Source of the DNA: Laspinema olomoucense D3b
GTDB lineage: Bacteria; Cyanobacteriota; Cyanobacteriia; Cyanobacteriales; Laspinemataceae
Length of the DNA stretch: 64,000 nt
Direction: 5' to 3'
NCBI RefSeq assembly: GCF_025370785.1
Contig: NZ_JAMXFA010000008.1
Span: 124,001 to 188,000, forward strand
The notes below the pieces were generated by a model that worked only from the letters and a program-made list of their open reading frames with translations, was not told the DNA's origin and did no database searches. Positions 8,616 to 15,539 of the stretch are shown one piece after another (position 1 is the stretch's first letter; every line of letters begins with the position of its first letter). A program made the position numbers and the translations under genes.

Positions 8616-9173
8616 ATGGAATACATTATCTATCATCAACGGGGGTTTGGACTAATTTCAGCATGGGTGGCATATCATAAATATCCAAACCGAAAACTGA
8701 TTGGATGGCAATATGATTATCCAATTCCACAATTCTTACAAAGTGGCGATCGCCTAACAATCATAGATTTCAGATTTCCAACATCCATAGTTAATCAATG
8801 GAAATCGAAGATGGAAGTGGAACAGATACTAAAAACTGAATCAAAATCGGCAACAACAGTGGCTTGGAAGAAATGGTTCCCGGGTCAGTCAATGCCATTG
8901 TTTCTCAAATATATTCAGGATTGGAATTTGGGAAAATATGAATTACCAGAAACTCAATTAATTGTTGAGGCGATCGCCTCATTAGGATGGACATTTAAAG
9001 TGTTCGATTTATTAGCATCAATGAATTACGATGCTCTCATCAAATTCTGCAACAATATCCCTAAACCTTCTACCCGGTCAAAGAATACCCACACCAAAAC
9101 GACAACAAAACTTCCACTTATTCCACATCGGAATCAATTAGCTAAGAATCAATTAATTCCACGCAAAACATAG
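8616..9173 (+). CDS. Degenerate DHH-family phosphoesterase homologue
   Basis: 185 residues, ATG directly abutting the previous stop (TAAATG). The layout follows single-domain DHH phosphohydrolases: YHQRGFGLISAWVAYHK at the N-terminus, IIDFRFP (family VDFSYP) near residue 51, then AWKKWFPGQSMPLFLKYIQD (family LAW..LFPGQ.vP.lL.Yi.D) and a helical tail. The metal ligands seem lost: the HxxxxDG opening reads HQRGFG, the HKSGA position reads ESKSAT, and DRDLW reads DWNLG. It is therefore likely non-catalytic, perhaps a nucleic-acid or nucleotide binder. The basic tail (KNTHTKTTTK) fits nucleic-acid contact. Homology is inferred by eye. Confidence 0.6.
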   Translation: MEYIIYHQRGFGLISAWVAYHKYPNRKLIGWQYDYPIPQFLQSGDRLTIIDFRFPTSIVNQWKSKMEVEQILKTESKSATTVAWKKWFPGQSMPLFLKYIQDWNLGKYELPETQLIVEAIASLGWTFKVFDLLASMNYDALIKFCNNIPKPSTRSKNTHTKTTTKLPLIPHRNQLAKNQLIPRKT

Positions 9174-9184
9174 AAGTAATTATC

Positions 9185-9212
9185 ACCCAACCTACTATTG
9201 GTTGGGTTTTTT
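9185..9212 (+). terminator. Rho-independent terminator
   Basis: ACCCAACC - TACTATT - GGTTGGGT followed by TTTTT. Ends the 8073-9173 pair. The right arm with its T run is repeated alone twice downstream (near 9254 and 9291). Confidence 0.8.
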
Positions 9213-9509
9213 ATTGGGGACGTGCGTTGATTTGGTTGCCTGCGCCTTTATTGGTTGGGTTTTTTTCGTTAATTTTGTTGTCTGTCCCTTTATTGGTTGG
9301 GTGGTTTTTTAGTAGAAGCGATCGCCATAACGCTTAACTTATCATCCAGTGTCAATTATGGCGATGATGTTACGTTTCAATGGATTATCACGCCCGCGCC
9401 ATAGATTACGAGTTTATAACAATTTTAGATTATACACTTGTGGATGTTACCACCACAAGCACAACACCTGATTACGATACGAGCGCCTCTAATCACAAAC
9501 TGAACATTA
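9213..9509. repeat. Noncoding tract with copied terminator arms and degenerate ACGAGCGC repeats
   Basis: Two solitary copies of TTTATTGGTTGGGT (near 9252 and 9290), then a HIP1 site and a field of diverged ATTACGAG / ATACGAGCGCC motifs that recurs at 12.2 and 13.4 kb. No gene seen. Confidence 0.5.
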
Positions 9510-9599
9510 TTGACCCTTGAAATTGCTGAGTTGATTGTTGAGTTTATTCAATCTGGGCTATCGCCTGAATTGGTGAAGTTTATTGTCTTTTTCTCATGA
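9510..9599 (+). CDS. Possible 29-aa leader peptide (TTG start)
   Basis: TTG ORF reading MTLEIAELIVEFIQSGLSPE and ending KFIVFFS. Its TGA overlaps the ATG of the next gene by 4 nt (ATGA), the arrangement seen between true genes in this window. It is strongly helical and amphipathic. No SD seen. Weak call. Confidence 0.3.
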   Translation: MTLEIAELIVEFIQSGLSPELVKFIVFFS

Positions 9600-9841
9600 A
9601 CTTTCATCATTTATCCGTTTCTGAATTTCTAATCAAACTCAATGAATTGTTCGATTGGGACCATCGAATCAAACGAGTATTTAAGGTTTGTGGCAATTCC
9701 TTGATTGTTGCTTGTGAAGATAATCTTCTTCGTTCAGTCACCTATTCTAATTCTGAATGGATTTGGTTAGATAGTTACGAGGAAGAACCGCAAGAAGTTC
9801 CGCAAGTTCCTGACTTTGTTCGGCAATTTGTCCAGGTCTAA
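9596..9841 (+). CDS. Hypothetical protein, 81 aa
   Basis: Opens MNFHHLSVSEFLIKLNELFD, contains a small beta segment (VFKVCGNSLIVACEDNLLRSVTY, split here as two strands) and an acidic tail (EEEPQEVPQVPDF). Family not recognised. It follows the putative leader ORF with a 4-nt overlap. The next gene has a similar short beta-hairpin start, so they may be distant relatives. Confidence 0.5.
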   Translation: MNFHHLSVSEFLIKLNELFDWDHRIKRVFKVCGNSLIVACEDNLLRSVTYSNSEWIWLDSYEEEPQEVPQVPDFVRQFVQV

Positions 9842-9922
9842 TGAAAATGTGGCAGACCCAACATCTGCCACATACTTACCCGGTATTTACCTAAACTGTT
9901 GTCGTTTTGACCACATTATATC

Positions 9923-10291
9923 ATGAACAGAACAATCAATTTCAATGGAATCCGTGGGGAAATATTAGAATCTTCCCCACATGGAAATTATTTAGTTGTT
10001 GCCTTGACTGATAACGTTTCTGTGTGCGTTACAAAATCCAACCAGTTCAATTGGGAAGAATCTGAAGATACAAAACCATTCAAAGCCTTTGTTACTTACA
10101 TTGGTTGTCAGAATCATGACCAAGCTGAATTAATTAAACAATGGGCAATTGAACAAGGTGTAGATTTCGATACGGCCAAATGTGAGGATGAACCCCGACC
10201 AAGCAAACGAATTCGCGATACAGCCAAATATCCTCTTGAATTGAAAATCAGAGGTTTATCTGCCCAAAATGTTTATGCTTTCGTAAACTAA
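9923..10291 (+). CDS. Hypothetical protein, 122 aa
   Basis: Starts MNRTINFNGIRGEILESSPH, then LVVALTDNVSVCVTKS, a small beta-barrel-like opening. Residues ~55-90 (FVTYIGCQNHDQAELIKQWA) are helical, and the C-terminus reads LKIRGLSAQNVYAFVN. No known family. A hairpin-like stretch 10301-10336 (TTAGTTCTGGGAA / TTCCCGGAACTAA) follows and probably ends the transcript. Confidence 0.55.
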   Translation: MNRTINFNGIRGEILESSPHGNYLVVALTDNVSVCVTKSNQFNWEESEDTKPFKAFVTYIGCQNHDQAELIKQWAIEQGVDFDTAKCEDEPRPSKRIRDTAKYPLELKIRGLSAQNVYAFVN

Positions 10292-10301
10292 TCATTTAGT
10301 T

Positions 10302-10336
10302 CTGGGAAATATTTTGATAATGTTTCCCGGAACTAA
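10302..10336 (+). terminator. Inverted repeat after 9923 gene
   Basis: TTAGTTCTGGGAA and TTCCCGGAACTAA are near-complementary arms (about 12 bp) around ATATTTTGATAATG. There is no T run after it, so terminator function is tentative. Confidence 0.45.
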
Positions 10337-10389
10337 TTCATTAAACGCTATCGCTTCAAATGAGTGAATTTTTGATTTTGAGGTAAATT

Positions 10390-10797
10390 ATGCCTATCAA
10401 ATTAGTGAAGTTCTTCGATTCCGAATATTCCAATGGCGAGAAAATGTATTTTCAGATTGGAGGCTGTAATGGAGCCTGTGGATATAATATTTCTCAGGGT
10501 CTGTACAAGACTCATGGCGACGATTACCTTAGCCGAAGTCCTCTTTGGCGAGGGAAACGAACTAATCAAGAATGGAGACTATACCTTTGGGAAACTATCA
10601 AAGTTAATCTCCCAAAGTATTTGAATGGCAAAATTGACTTAATGCGAACTCAACAATGGGAATTCCGTGACCTAATGTTTATCGCTCTTAAGGTGGCGGA
10701 TGGAGAAAAAATTGATTTAGTTTATTTGGATGATTTAGAACACGCCGAATTGACTAAAAGATGCCTTGAATGGTTAGCCCAACAAATTAAATTTTAG
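10390..10797 (+). CDS. Hypothetical protein, 135 aa
   Basis: Starts MPIKLVKFFDSEYSNGEKMY, Cys-containing GGCNGACGYN near residue 25, Trp-rich middle (LWRGKRTNQEWRLYLWETIK), helical C-terminus (LEHAELTKRCLEWLAQQIKF). A TGAGG SD-like stretch lies just upstream. The leader includes AACGCTATCGCTT, also found before the genes at 11771 and 14128. No family recognised. A 9-bp palindrome-like GATGCAGTA...TACTGCATC follows (10808-10840). Confidence 0.5.
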   Translation: MPIKLVKFFDSEYSNGEKMYFQIGGCNGACGYNISQGLYKTHGDDYLSRSPLWRGKRTNQEWRLYLWETIKVNLPKYLNGKIDLMRTQQWEFRDLMFIALKVADGEKIDLVYLDDLEHAELTKRCLEWLAQQIKF

Positions 10798-10899
10798 TTG
10801 GAAGTATGATGCAGTATTTATCTCTACGGTACTGCATCATAAATCACTTCATCATAAATAAATCATCATCAATCACTTCATCCTTACCTGATTTTACTC

Positions 10900-11364
10900 A
10901 TGAAACAAATCGAGGTCTATTGTGATGGCAGTTGCTATCACGCAGATACTGAAAAAGCATTTGGTGGTTGGGGAGTTCTCATAAAAAGTGAGGGTTTTCC
11001 CACGAAAATGATAAGTGGACACATTGCTAACAATCCCCATTGCTTTTTAAATTCATATCATGTTGAATTAAAAGCAATAATCGAGAGTTACCGGAGGGTT
11101 CATCAAGCGGTAAAAATGGGATATCAAGTGACTATTTATTCCGATTGTCGCAACTTTGTGAAAACCATTAAGAATCCGTACAGACAAACTCCAGAAAAAT
11201 ATCAACATTTGTGGGTAGAGTTTGATAAAGTTTATCTCAATTCCCGGTCAGTCAAAATTAAATGGGTTAAAGGTCATTCAGGACATCCAGAAAACGTTTC
11301 AGCACATAAATTAGCTCAACAAGCTGCAATGCTTAAAGTTGGGGTTGATTTATATATTCACTAA
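10900..11364 (+). CDS. rnhA: Ribonuclease HI family protein with Asp-to-His at the fourth active-site position
   Basis: 154 residues, full-length type 1 RNase H, which cleaves RNA in RNA-DNA hybrids. Active-site residues: Asp9 (VYCDGSC), Glu56 (SYHVELKA), Asp82 (IYSDCRNF). His126 of the flexible loop is in KGHSGHPEN. The fourth carboxylate, Asp134 of the E. coli enzyme (ENERCDELA), is replaced by His136 (ENVSAHKLA). From memory, the engineered E. coli D134H protein remains active, so this is probably a working enzyme. It could process R-loops or primers of the replicon, or hybrids made by the polymerase at 707. Ends at a strong terminator. Confidence 0.88.
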   Translation: MKQIEVYCDGSCYHADTEKAFGGWGVLIKSEGFPTKMISGHIANNPHCFLNSYHVELKAIIESYRRVHQAVKMGYQVTIYSDCRNFVKTIKNPYRQTPEKYQHLWVEFDKVYLNSRSVKIKWVKGHSGHPENVSAHKLAQQAAMLKVGVDLYIH

Positions 11365-11372
11365 ACTCATTT

Positions 11373-11407
11373 GAGTCTAATCTTTCTGGATTAGGCTCTT
11401 TTTTTTC
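11373..11407 (+). terminator. Rho-independent terminator (GAGTCTAATC type)
   Basis: GAGTCTAATC - TTTCT - GGATTAGGCTC then eight or more T. Same stem family as the terminators at 12080 and 14521. Confidence 0.85.
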
Positions 11408-11658
11408 GACCGGCATAGAATACATTCATTGGCGATCGCCTCAAAGTTATTGATTGTCGATAGCCTCAGAATATCATTGTGGTCCTCTTGATTTTTCAAC
11501 TGGGGTAAAACTTTTAATTTCCTGACGCTACGGCGCACACAGTTTTTTCATCATAACGCTACGGCGCACACAGTTTTTTTATCATAATGCTACGGGGGAA
11601 TTGCAGATTTTACGCTTGCGAGTGATGATTCCGCACCAGATGATTAAGGAATGGATTG
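11408..11658. repeat. Noncoding tract with GCTACGGCGCACACAG repeats
   Basis: Two close copies of CGCTACGGCGCACACAGTTT followed by TTTATCATAA lie at ~11527-11555 and ~11560-11587, with a third partial copy (GCTACGGGGG). Relatives occur near 12137, 13860, 15020 and 15150. One HIP1-type site near 11432. No gene. Confidence 0.55.
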
Positions 11659-11760
11659 ATGCCCTATGATTTACGATCGTTAATGATGGATGCAGTTGAA
11701 GTATTGGCTGATATCAAAGAACGCTATCGCTTACAATGTGTGATTTTTATTTTATTTTGA
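11659..11760 (+). CDS. Possible leader ORF (33 aa) of the 11771 gene
   Basis: MPYDLRSLMMDAVEVLADIK followed by ERYRLQCV and a hydrophobic end; stop 10 nt before the next ATG. A related ORF ending ERYRLGCVKFI precedes the paralogue at 14128. The shared peptide could be a duplicated leader, or a by-product of the shared GCTATCGCTT DNA motif. Confidence 0.3.
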   Translation: MPYDLRSLMMDAVEVLADIKERYRLQCVIFILF

Positions 11761-11770
11761 GGTTAATTTC

Positions 11771-12067
11771 ATGATTGTCATTCCATCTAAATCTGACAAA
11801 ACTCGCTCCACTCTAGTTGATGCAATCCGTCTAATTGCCTGGACTCAGCACAAGTCCGCAAATAAACTCCAAGGTCAACAAGCCTACGAAGGTTACCCGG
11901 CCTTTGAAAGTGAGTGGAAAGCTCATGAGATTCACCTGATGGATTTGAAAGCGCTGAAGAAATTCATCAAAGACTTAGGTTACACTGAAGAGGAATTGTT
12001 GGAGCAACGTTCCCAACATTATCAGCGTAAATATGAACACAATTCCCACCAATCTGACCTTAACTAA
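11771..12067 (+). CDS. Hypothetical protein, paralogue of 14128
   Basis: 98 residues, predicted mostly helical: MIVIPSKSDKTRSTLVDAIR, LQGQQAYEGYPAFESEW, KFIKDLGYTEEELLEQRSQ. About 65% of positions match the product of 14128-14499 over the first 90 residues, so the pair arose by duplication together with leader and terminator. No known family. Basic N-terminus and helical content would fit a DNA-binding or accessory protein, but nothing fixes the role. SD is TGAGG, 8-10 nt before ATG. Confidence 0.65.
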   Translation: MIVIPSKSDKTRSTLVDAIRLIAWTQHKSANKLQGQQAYEGYPAFESEWKAHEIHLMDLKALKKFIKDLGYTEEELLEQRSQHYQRKYEHNSHQSDLN

Positions 12068-12079
12068 ATAACTTCACAT

Positions 12080-12114
12080 AGAGTCTAGTCCTCCGGGATT
12101 AGGCTCTTTTTTTC
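12080..12114 (+). terminator. Rho-independent terminator (AGAGTCTAGTCC type)
   Basis: AGAGTCTAGTCC - TCCG - GGATTAGGCTCT, a 12-bp stem with tetraloop, then TTTTTTT. Confidence 0.88.
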
Positions 12115-12720
12115 CCAAACTTCTTTTTTTTTCCGCGCTACGGCGCTACACTTTCTCTTTTCTGATTCCCGATGTTTCTGTTTCTGGAAACGTTTCTGAT
12201 TTTGTTATTGTTACAGAGAATGATGAAGTGATAGTTAAAATTATCCATGTGTGGATGATGTTACGACCTCAATTACGTTTATGTACGTCTATATGTACGA
12301 GTGTATGGACGTTGCTTATGTGGATGTACAAGAGTATCCACTTATGTGGATGATATAGATTATGTTGCAAGCACAGATAAATGAGTGTATCCGCTTCTGT
12401 AAATGAGGTGGATAATGAATGTTAATTATGGTAAATATTACGATTGCTGTTACGGATAATGTTACGAACACCAATGAATTTAATTTTGAAAGGTGCATTC
12501 TTCCTATGTTATTGTATCAGTTTTTTATAAATCATATTAGTGAAGCATTTTAATTATTTTTTGTTCCTGTTTGGTTATTGTGTTTTTTCTATTATTTTTT
12601 ATTGTTCGAGAAAATATTTTAATGAAAGATTATGATAAGGTTAAGGAAAATCAGGTAAGATATAAGAACGCTTCATATATTAGAGAAGTGGTAATTATCA
12701 AATAGAATCTGAACAAAAGT
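12115..12720. repeat. Gene-free tract with degenerate GTGGATGATGTTACGA repeats
   Basis: Holds a GCTACGGCG repeat (~12137), TTTCTG hexamers (~12172-12200), then many diverged copies of TGTGGATGATGTTACGA and TATGTACGTCTATATGTACG (12280-12300, also at 13492). The last ~200 nt are very AT-rich and must hold the promoter of the Rha-like gene. No ORF of note. Confidence 0.55.
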
Positions 12721-13395
12721 ATGTCAGATAACACAATAGGGTCAAGCAAAACAGGGAAATTGGTCGTAGATTCGAGAATCATTGCAGAAAAGTTGGGTAT
12801 CAAACACAAGAAGCTGTTAGAGGGCATAAAGAAGCAGAAAAACCAATTAGAGCAAGTATTTGGGCGAGTAAAATTTGAAGTGCAAGAGATGAAGAAAGGA
12901 AATCAATGTGAAGAGTTTGCTTTGTTAGATGAAGGAGAAGCAAAATTTGTTATCAAATGTCACAAAAATGGTCGATTTGTAGAGATAAATTCATTCATTT
13001 CATCAGAATTTGCTAAAGCAAATCAACTTCGTGAAGCATCCAAATCATTGAAAGAATTTATAGATGCGATGAGAGATGATAATACAATTAAAAAACTGGG
13101 CGGGTTTGTGTATTTGATTCAAGCCCGAAAAACTAATTGTTGTCAAATCGCAGTTTGTAATAAGCCATTTAAACGACTAACTACGTTACTAATAGATAGT
13201 CCAGTAGAATTAGTGGTTATAGACCGATTGTTTTCACTAGACCCATTTAAGTTGGCGGCGGTTATACAGAATTATTACTCGAATCATTGGATAAGAGGAG
13301 AATGGTTCGATTTGCCTGACAACGAAATCAAACAATTTGTTGACACAGCCAACAAAGTTGATTTTGATATCGAACAAAAAGCATTGATTGAATAA
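12721..13395 (+). CDS. Rha-like N-terminus fused to decayed MUG113/GIY-YIG-like domain
   Basis: 224 residues. The N-terminal part (~1-110) resembles phage Rha regulators: LVVDSRIIAEKLGIKHKKLL, then FALLDEGEAKFVIK. The C-terminal part (~137-215) aligns with that of the BRO protein at 6050 (GFVYLI, KPFKRLTTL, YYSNHWIRGEWFDLPDNEI). Here KIG has become QIA and the conserved Glu of ALETSLHEYY is gone (KLAAVIQNYY), so nuclease-type activity is unlikely. The same C-terminal module has thus been attached to two different regulator heads. No SD. Probably a DNA-binding regulator. Confidence 0.7.
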   Translation: MSDNTIGSSKTGKLVVDSRIIAEKLGIKHKKLLEGIKKQKNQLEQVFGRVKFEVQEMKKGNQCEEFALLDEGEAKFVIKCHKNGRFVEINSFISSEFAKANQLREASKSLKEFIDAMRDDNTIKKLGGFVYLIQARKTNCCQIAVCNKPFKRLTTLLIDSPVELVVIDRLFSLDPFKLAAVIQNYYSNHWIRGEWFDLPDNEIKQFVDTANKVDFDIEQKALIE

Positions 13396-13412
13396 ACCAA
13401 TACTTTTGGCTT

Positions 13413-13442
13413 AATCTAATCCTTTGGGATTAGATTTTTTTT
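13413..13442 (+). terminator. Rho-independent terminator
   Basis: AATCTAATCC - TTTG - GGATTAGATT, perfect 10-bp stem, then eight T. Shares the CTAATCC/GGATTAG core with the other terminators of this region. Confidence 0.88.
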
Positions 13443-14033
13443 GCTGATGTGGTAAATGTTACGAGCGCCAGTTTACGATACGAGCGCATATCTATGTACG
13501 TCTATATGTACGAGCGCCTGATGTGGATGTTCTGATGTGGATGATGTTACGAGCGCAGTGTGGATGATATTACAAGTGCCTTGTGGATATTACAAACATC
13601 GGTCAATGATTGGATAGCGTTTTATGACCGAGCACTGTTGGATGTGATGAGCGCTGCTGATGTTGTAGATATTACGAGCGCAGTGTGGATGATATTACGA
13701 GCACCTTGTTCCGTTACGAGCGCCGTGGTGACGAATCCGCTTATGTCAAATATTGTGGATAATATTGTAGATTTGTGGTAGATATTTGTGAGAGATATTA
13801 CGATCGCCAGTAAATGAATTGAATCGGGATGTGAGTTTATCAGGCGCATAGTTTGAGGATGCTACGGCATTATAAGTTTTTGCATCAGTTTTCTATAAAT
13901 ATTGTACATTCGCCACAACAGATGATTTACGAGCGCCACAGATGATTACGATGGCAGATGATTTACGAGTGCCATAATTATTTACGATTGCCACATCATT
14001 ACGTTCTTGCCTACGCCCGGGCTGGACTTACCG
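13443..14033. repeat. Array of degenerate GTGGATGATATTACGAGCGC repeats
   Basis: At least ten diverged copies of a ~20-nt unit, ATTACGAGCGC usually preceded by GTGGATGAT, occupy 13450-13990. A TATGTACGTCTATATGTACG segment at 13492 repeats that of 12280. GCTACGGCA at 13862. Open frames here are by-products of the repeats. Spacing is irregular, which argues against CRISPR. Confidence 0.6.
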
Positions 14034-14111
14034 ATGAATGCAGTGTACGTCTGGATAACTGAAGCCCAGGACAAAGAGCGCTATCGCTTGGGATGTGTGA
14101 AATTTATTTAG
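14034..14111 (+). CDS. Possible leader ORF (25 aa) of the 14128 gene
   Basis: MNAVYVWITEAQDKERYRLG then CVKFI; stop 16 nt before the next ATG. Counterpart of the ORF at 11659 (shared KERYRLxCV). Weak call, same caveat. Confidence 0.28.
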   Translation: MNAVYVWITEAQDKERYRLGCVKFI

Positions 14112-14127
14112 TTTTTTGGTAACTATC

Positions 14128-14499
14128 ATGATTTGCATTCCTTCTAAAGCCGATAAAGTCCGTTCCACTCTTGTTGATTCCATTCGCTTATTAGCCTGGA
14201 CGATGTACAAATCGCAGCACAAGTTGCAGGGTCAACAAGCATTTGCCGGTTATCCAGCGTTCGAGACTGAATGGTTGGCTCACGAAATCCACAAAATGGA
14301 CTTGAAAGGAGTCCAAAAGTTCATCAAATCACTCGGATATTCTGAAGAAGAATTATTGGAGGACCGTTCAAAGTATTATGAGCGCAAACGTGGGTACAAC
14401 AACTCCCAGACTTCTCAAGAAACGGCTCAAACGGAAGCTCCAAATCCATTCGATACTGAAGTTGCTGACGAGTTTGAATATCCTGAACCTCCATACTAA
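14128..14499 (+). CDS. Hypothetical protein, paralogue of 11771
   Basis: 123 residues. ATG at 14128 preferred over the TTG 12 nt upstream because it matches the start of the paralogue. Opens MICIPSKADKVRSTLVDSIR, LQGQQAFAGYPAFETEW, KFIKSLGYSEEELLEDRSK; then an added acidic tail (NPFDTEVADEFEYPEPPY) absent from the 11771 product. Helical, family unknown. Leader, gene and terminator are all related to those of 11771, so a whole transcription unit was duplicated. Confidence 0.65.
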   Translation: MICIPSKADKVRSTLVDSIRLLAWTMYKSQHKLQGQQAFAGYPAFETEWLAHEIHKMDLKGVQKFIKSLGYSEEELLEDRSKYYERKRGYNNSQTSQETAQTEAPNPFDTEVADEFEYPEPPY

Positions 14500-14520
14500 A
14501 CCATTGTCTTAACTTGAAAT

Positions 14521-14557
14521 AGAGTCTAGTCCTTCGGGATTAGGCTCTTTTTTTTTC
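14521..14557 (+). terminator. Rho-independent terminator with TTCG tetraloop
   Basis: AGAGTCTAGTCC - TTCG - GGATTAGGCTCT then nine T: the twin of the one at 12080. Two further right-arm remnants (ACGGCTCTTTTTTTT) at ~14617 and ~14662 lack a left arm. Confidence 0.9.
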
Positions 14558-15275
14558 TGGGCGCAGGTAGCGCTATCAGTTATTTCATCAGTTGTTTTAT
14601 CAGTCCTTCTGGAGAACGGCTCTTTTTTTTCCCCAGCACAGGAGAGCGCACCATACTTGGAACGGCTCTTTTTTTTCCTTGCGCCCTGAGCGGACCATAC
14701 TCCAAGTATGAGTGAAGAATTTTGGCGATCGCCTACGACCTAACTGTGGATTACCGATTTTTTGACGATTTCACCACACGGTGACTGATGAAGCGGTTGC
14801 ACGACTGGTTGAAGCGATCGCCGGTGACTGAACAGATGGATTCATTGGTTGAAGGGGGAAGCCGTGCTGTGACTGGATGATGAATTGGTTGATTGAACCG
14901 AGCGCCATTGGATTGAACCGAACCGAGCGCCATTGGATTGAACCGAGCGCCGGTGACTGGGGAGAACCGAGTGGTTGGAGGAATTGGGAATCTAATTGAG
15001 AGTTTTTTGTTCATGGCGCTACGGCGGCACAAGTTTTTGTCACAAGTTTTTGTCACAAGTTTTTGAATAAATTTTGAGTAATTGCTGATATCGAGGTAAT
15101 TAATATGGCCGTAACTTTCCAGTACGTTGTCAATTATTTCTCAATGGTGCTACGGCGGCATTAGCTTTTTTATCATGATTTGAATATGTTTGTCTGAACT
15201 TCATCTCAAACTATTCATTTATCAGTTTTAGCAATCAAATTCATCCTAAATTCATCATGGCTATCGCTTGGATGG
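14558..15275. repeat. Gene-free tract with tandem GATTGAACCGAGCGCCATTG repeats
   Basis: Two orphan terminator arms, a HIP1-type site near 14725, a three-unit tandem repeat (14891-14910, 14911-14935, 14936-14955; the middle copy has an extra AACCG), and GCTACGGCGGCAC/AAGTTTTTGTCA repeats near 15017-15060 and 15147. A GCTATCGCTT motif lies at 15260. No supported gene. Confidence 0.6.
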
Positions 15276-15488
15276 GTGAGGTTAATGCGCTTTGAAACAA
15301 GCTCAAACCGAATTAATCTCACGCCATTTTACACTCATTTGATTATGAGCCTGATTTTATTAATCTCCCGATTTCCAACATTCTCTGAATGGTTAAATTC
15401 CCACAGTTATGAATCACTGGTGGAAGCTCAGACTGAGTATTTGAGAGCTTATGAGGAATTCCGCCGTCTTCATCAGCATTTAGTTTAA
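15276..15488 (+). CDS. Small hypothetical protein (start uncertain)
   Basis: GTG at 15276 gives 70 residues; an ATG at 15345 gives 47 (MSLILLISRFPTFSEWLNSH, ending YEEFRRLHQHLV). The segment SYESLVEAQTEYLRAYEEF is a clear amphipathic helix. No SD at either start, no family. It precedes the pilin gene on the same strand. Could be chance. Confidence 0.35.
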   Translation: MRLMRFETSSNRINLTPFYTHLIMSLILLISRFPTFSEWLNSHSYESLVEAQTEYLRAYEEFRRLHQHLV

Positions 15489-15539
15489 GTTTTCGTTGTT
15501 TTTGTTGATTAAGTTGTTTTTTTTTGGAGAATCATAATC

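Noticed and set aside
12316-12498. 60-codon minus ORF in the 12.3 kb tract
   Set aside because: Made of the degenerate repeat; no SD.
13560-13849. Two overlapping ~75-codon ORFs (plus and minus) in the 13.4 kb tract
   Set aside because: Composition follows the GTGGATGAT-ATTACGAGCGC repeats; neither has an SD or protein-like pattern.
13443-14000. Possible CRISPR array
   Set aside because: Repeat copies are degenerate, spacing is irregular and no cas gene is nearby.
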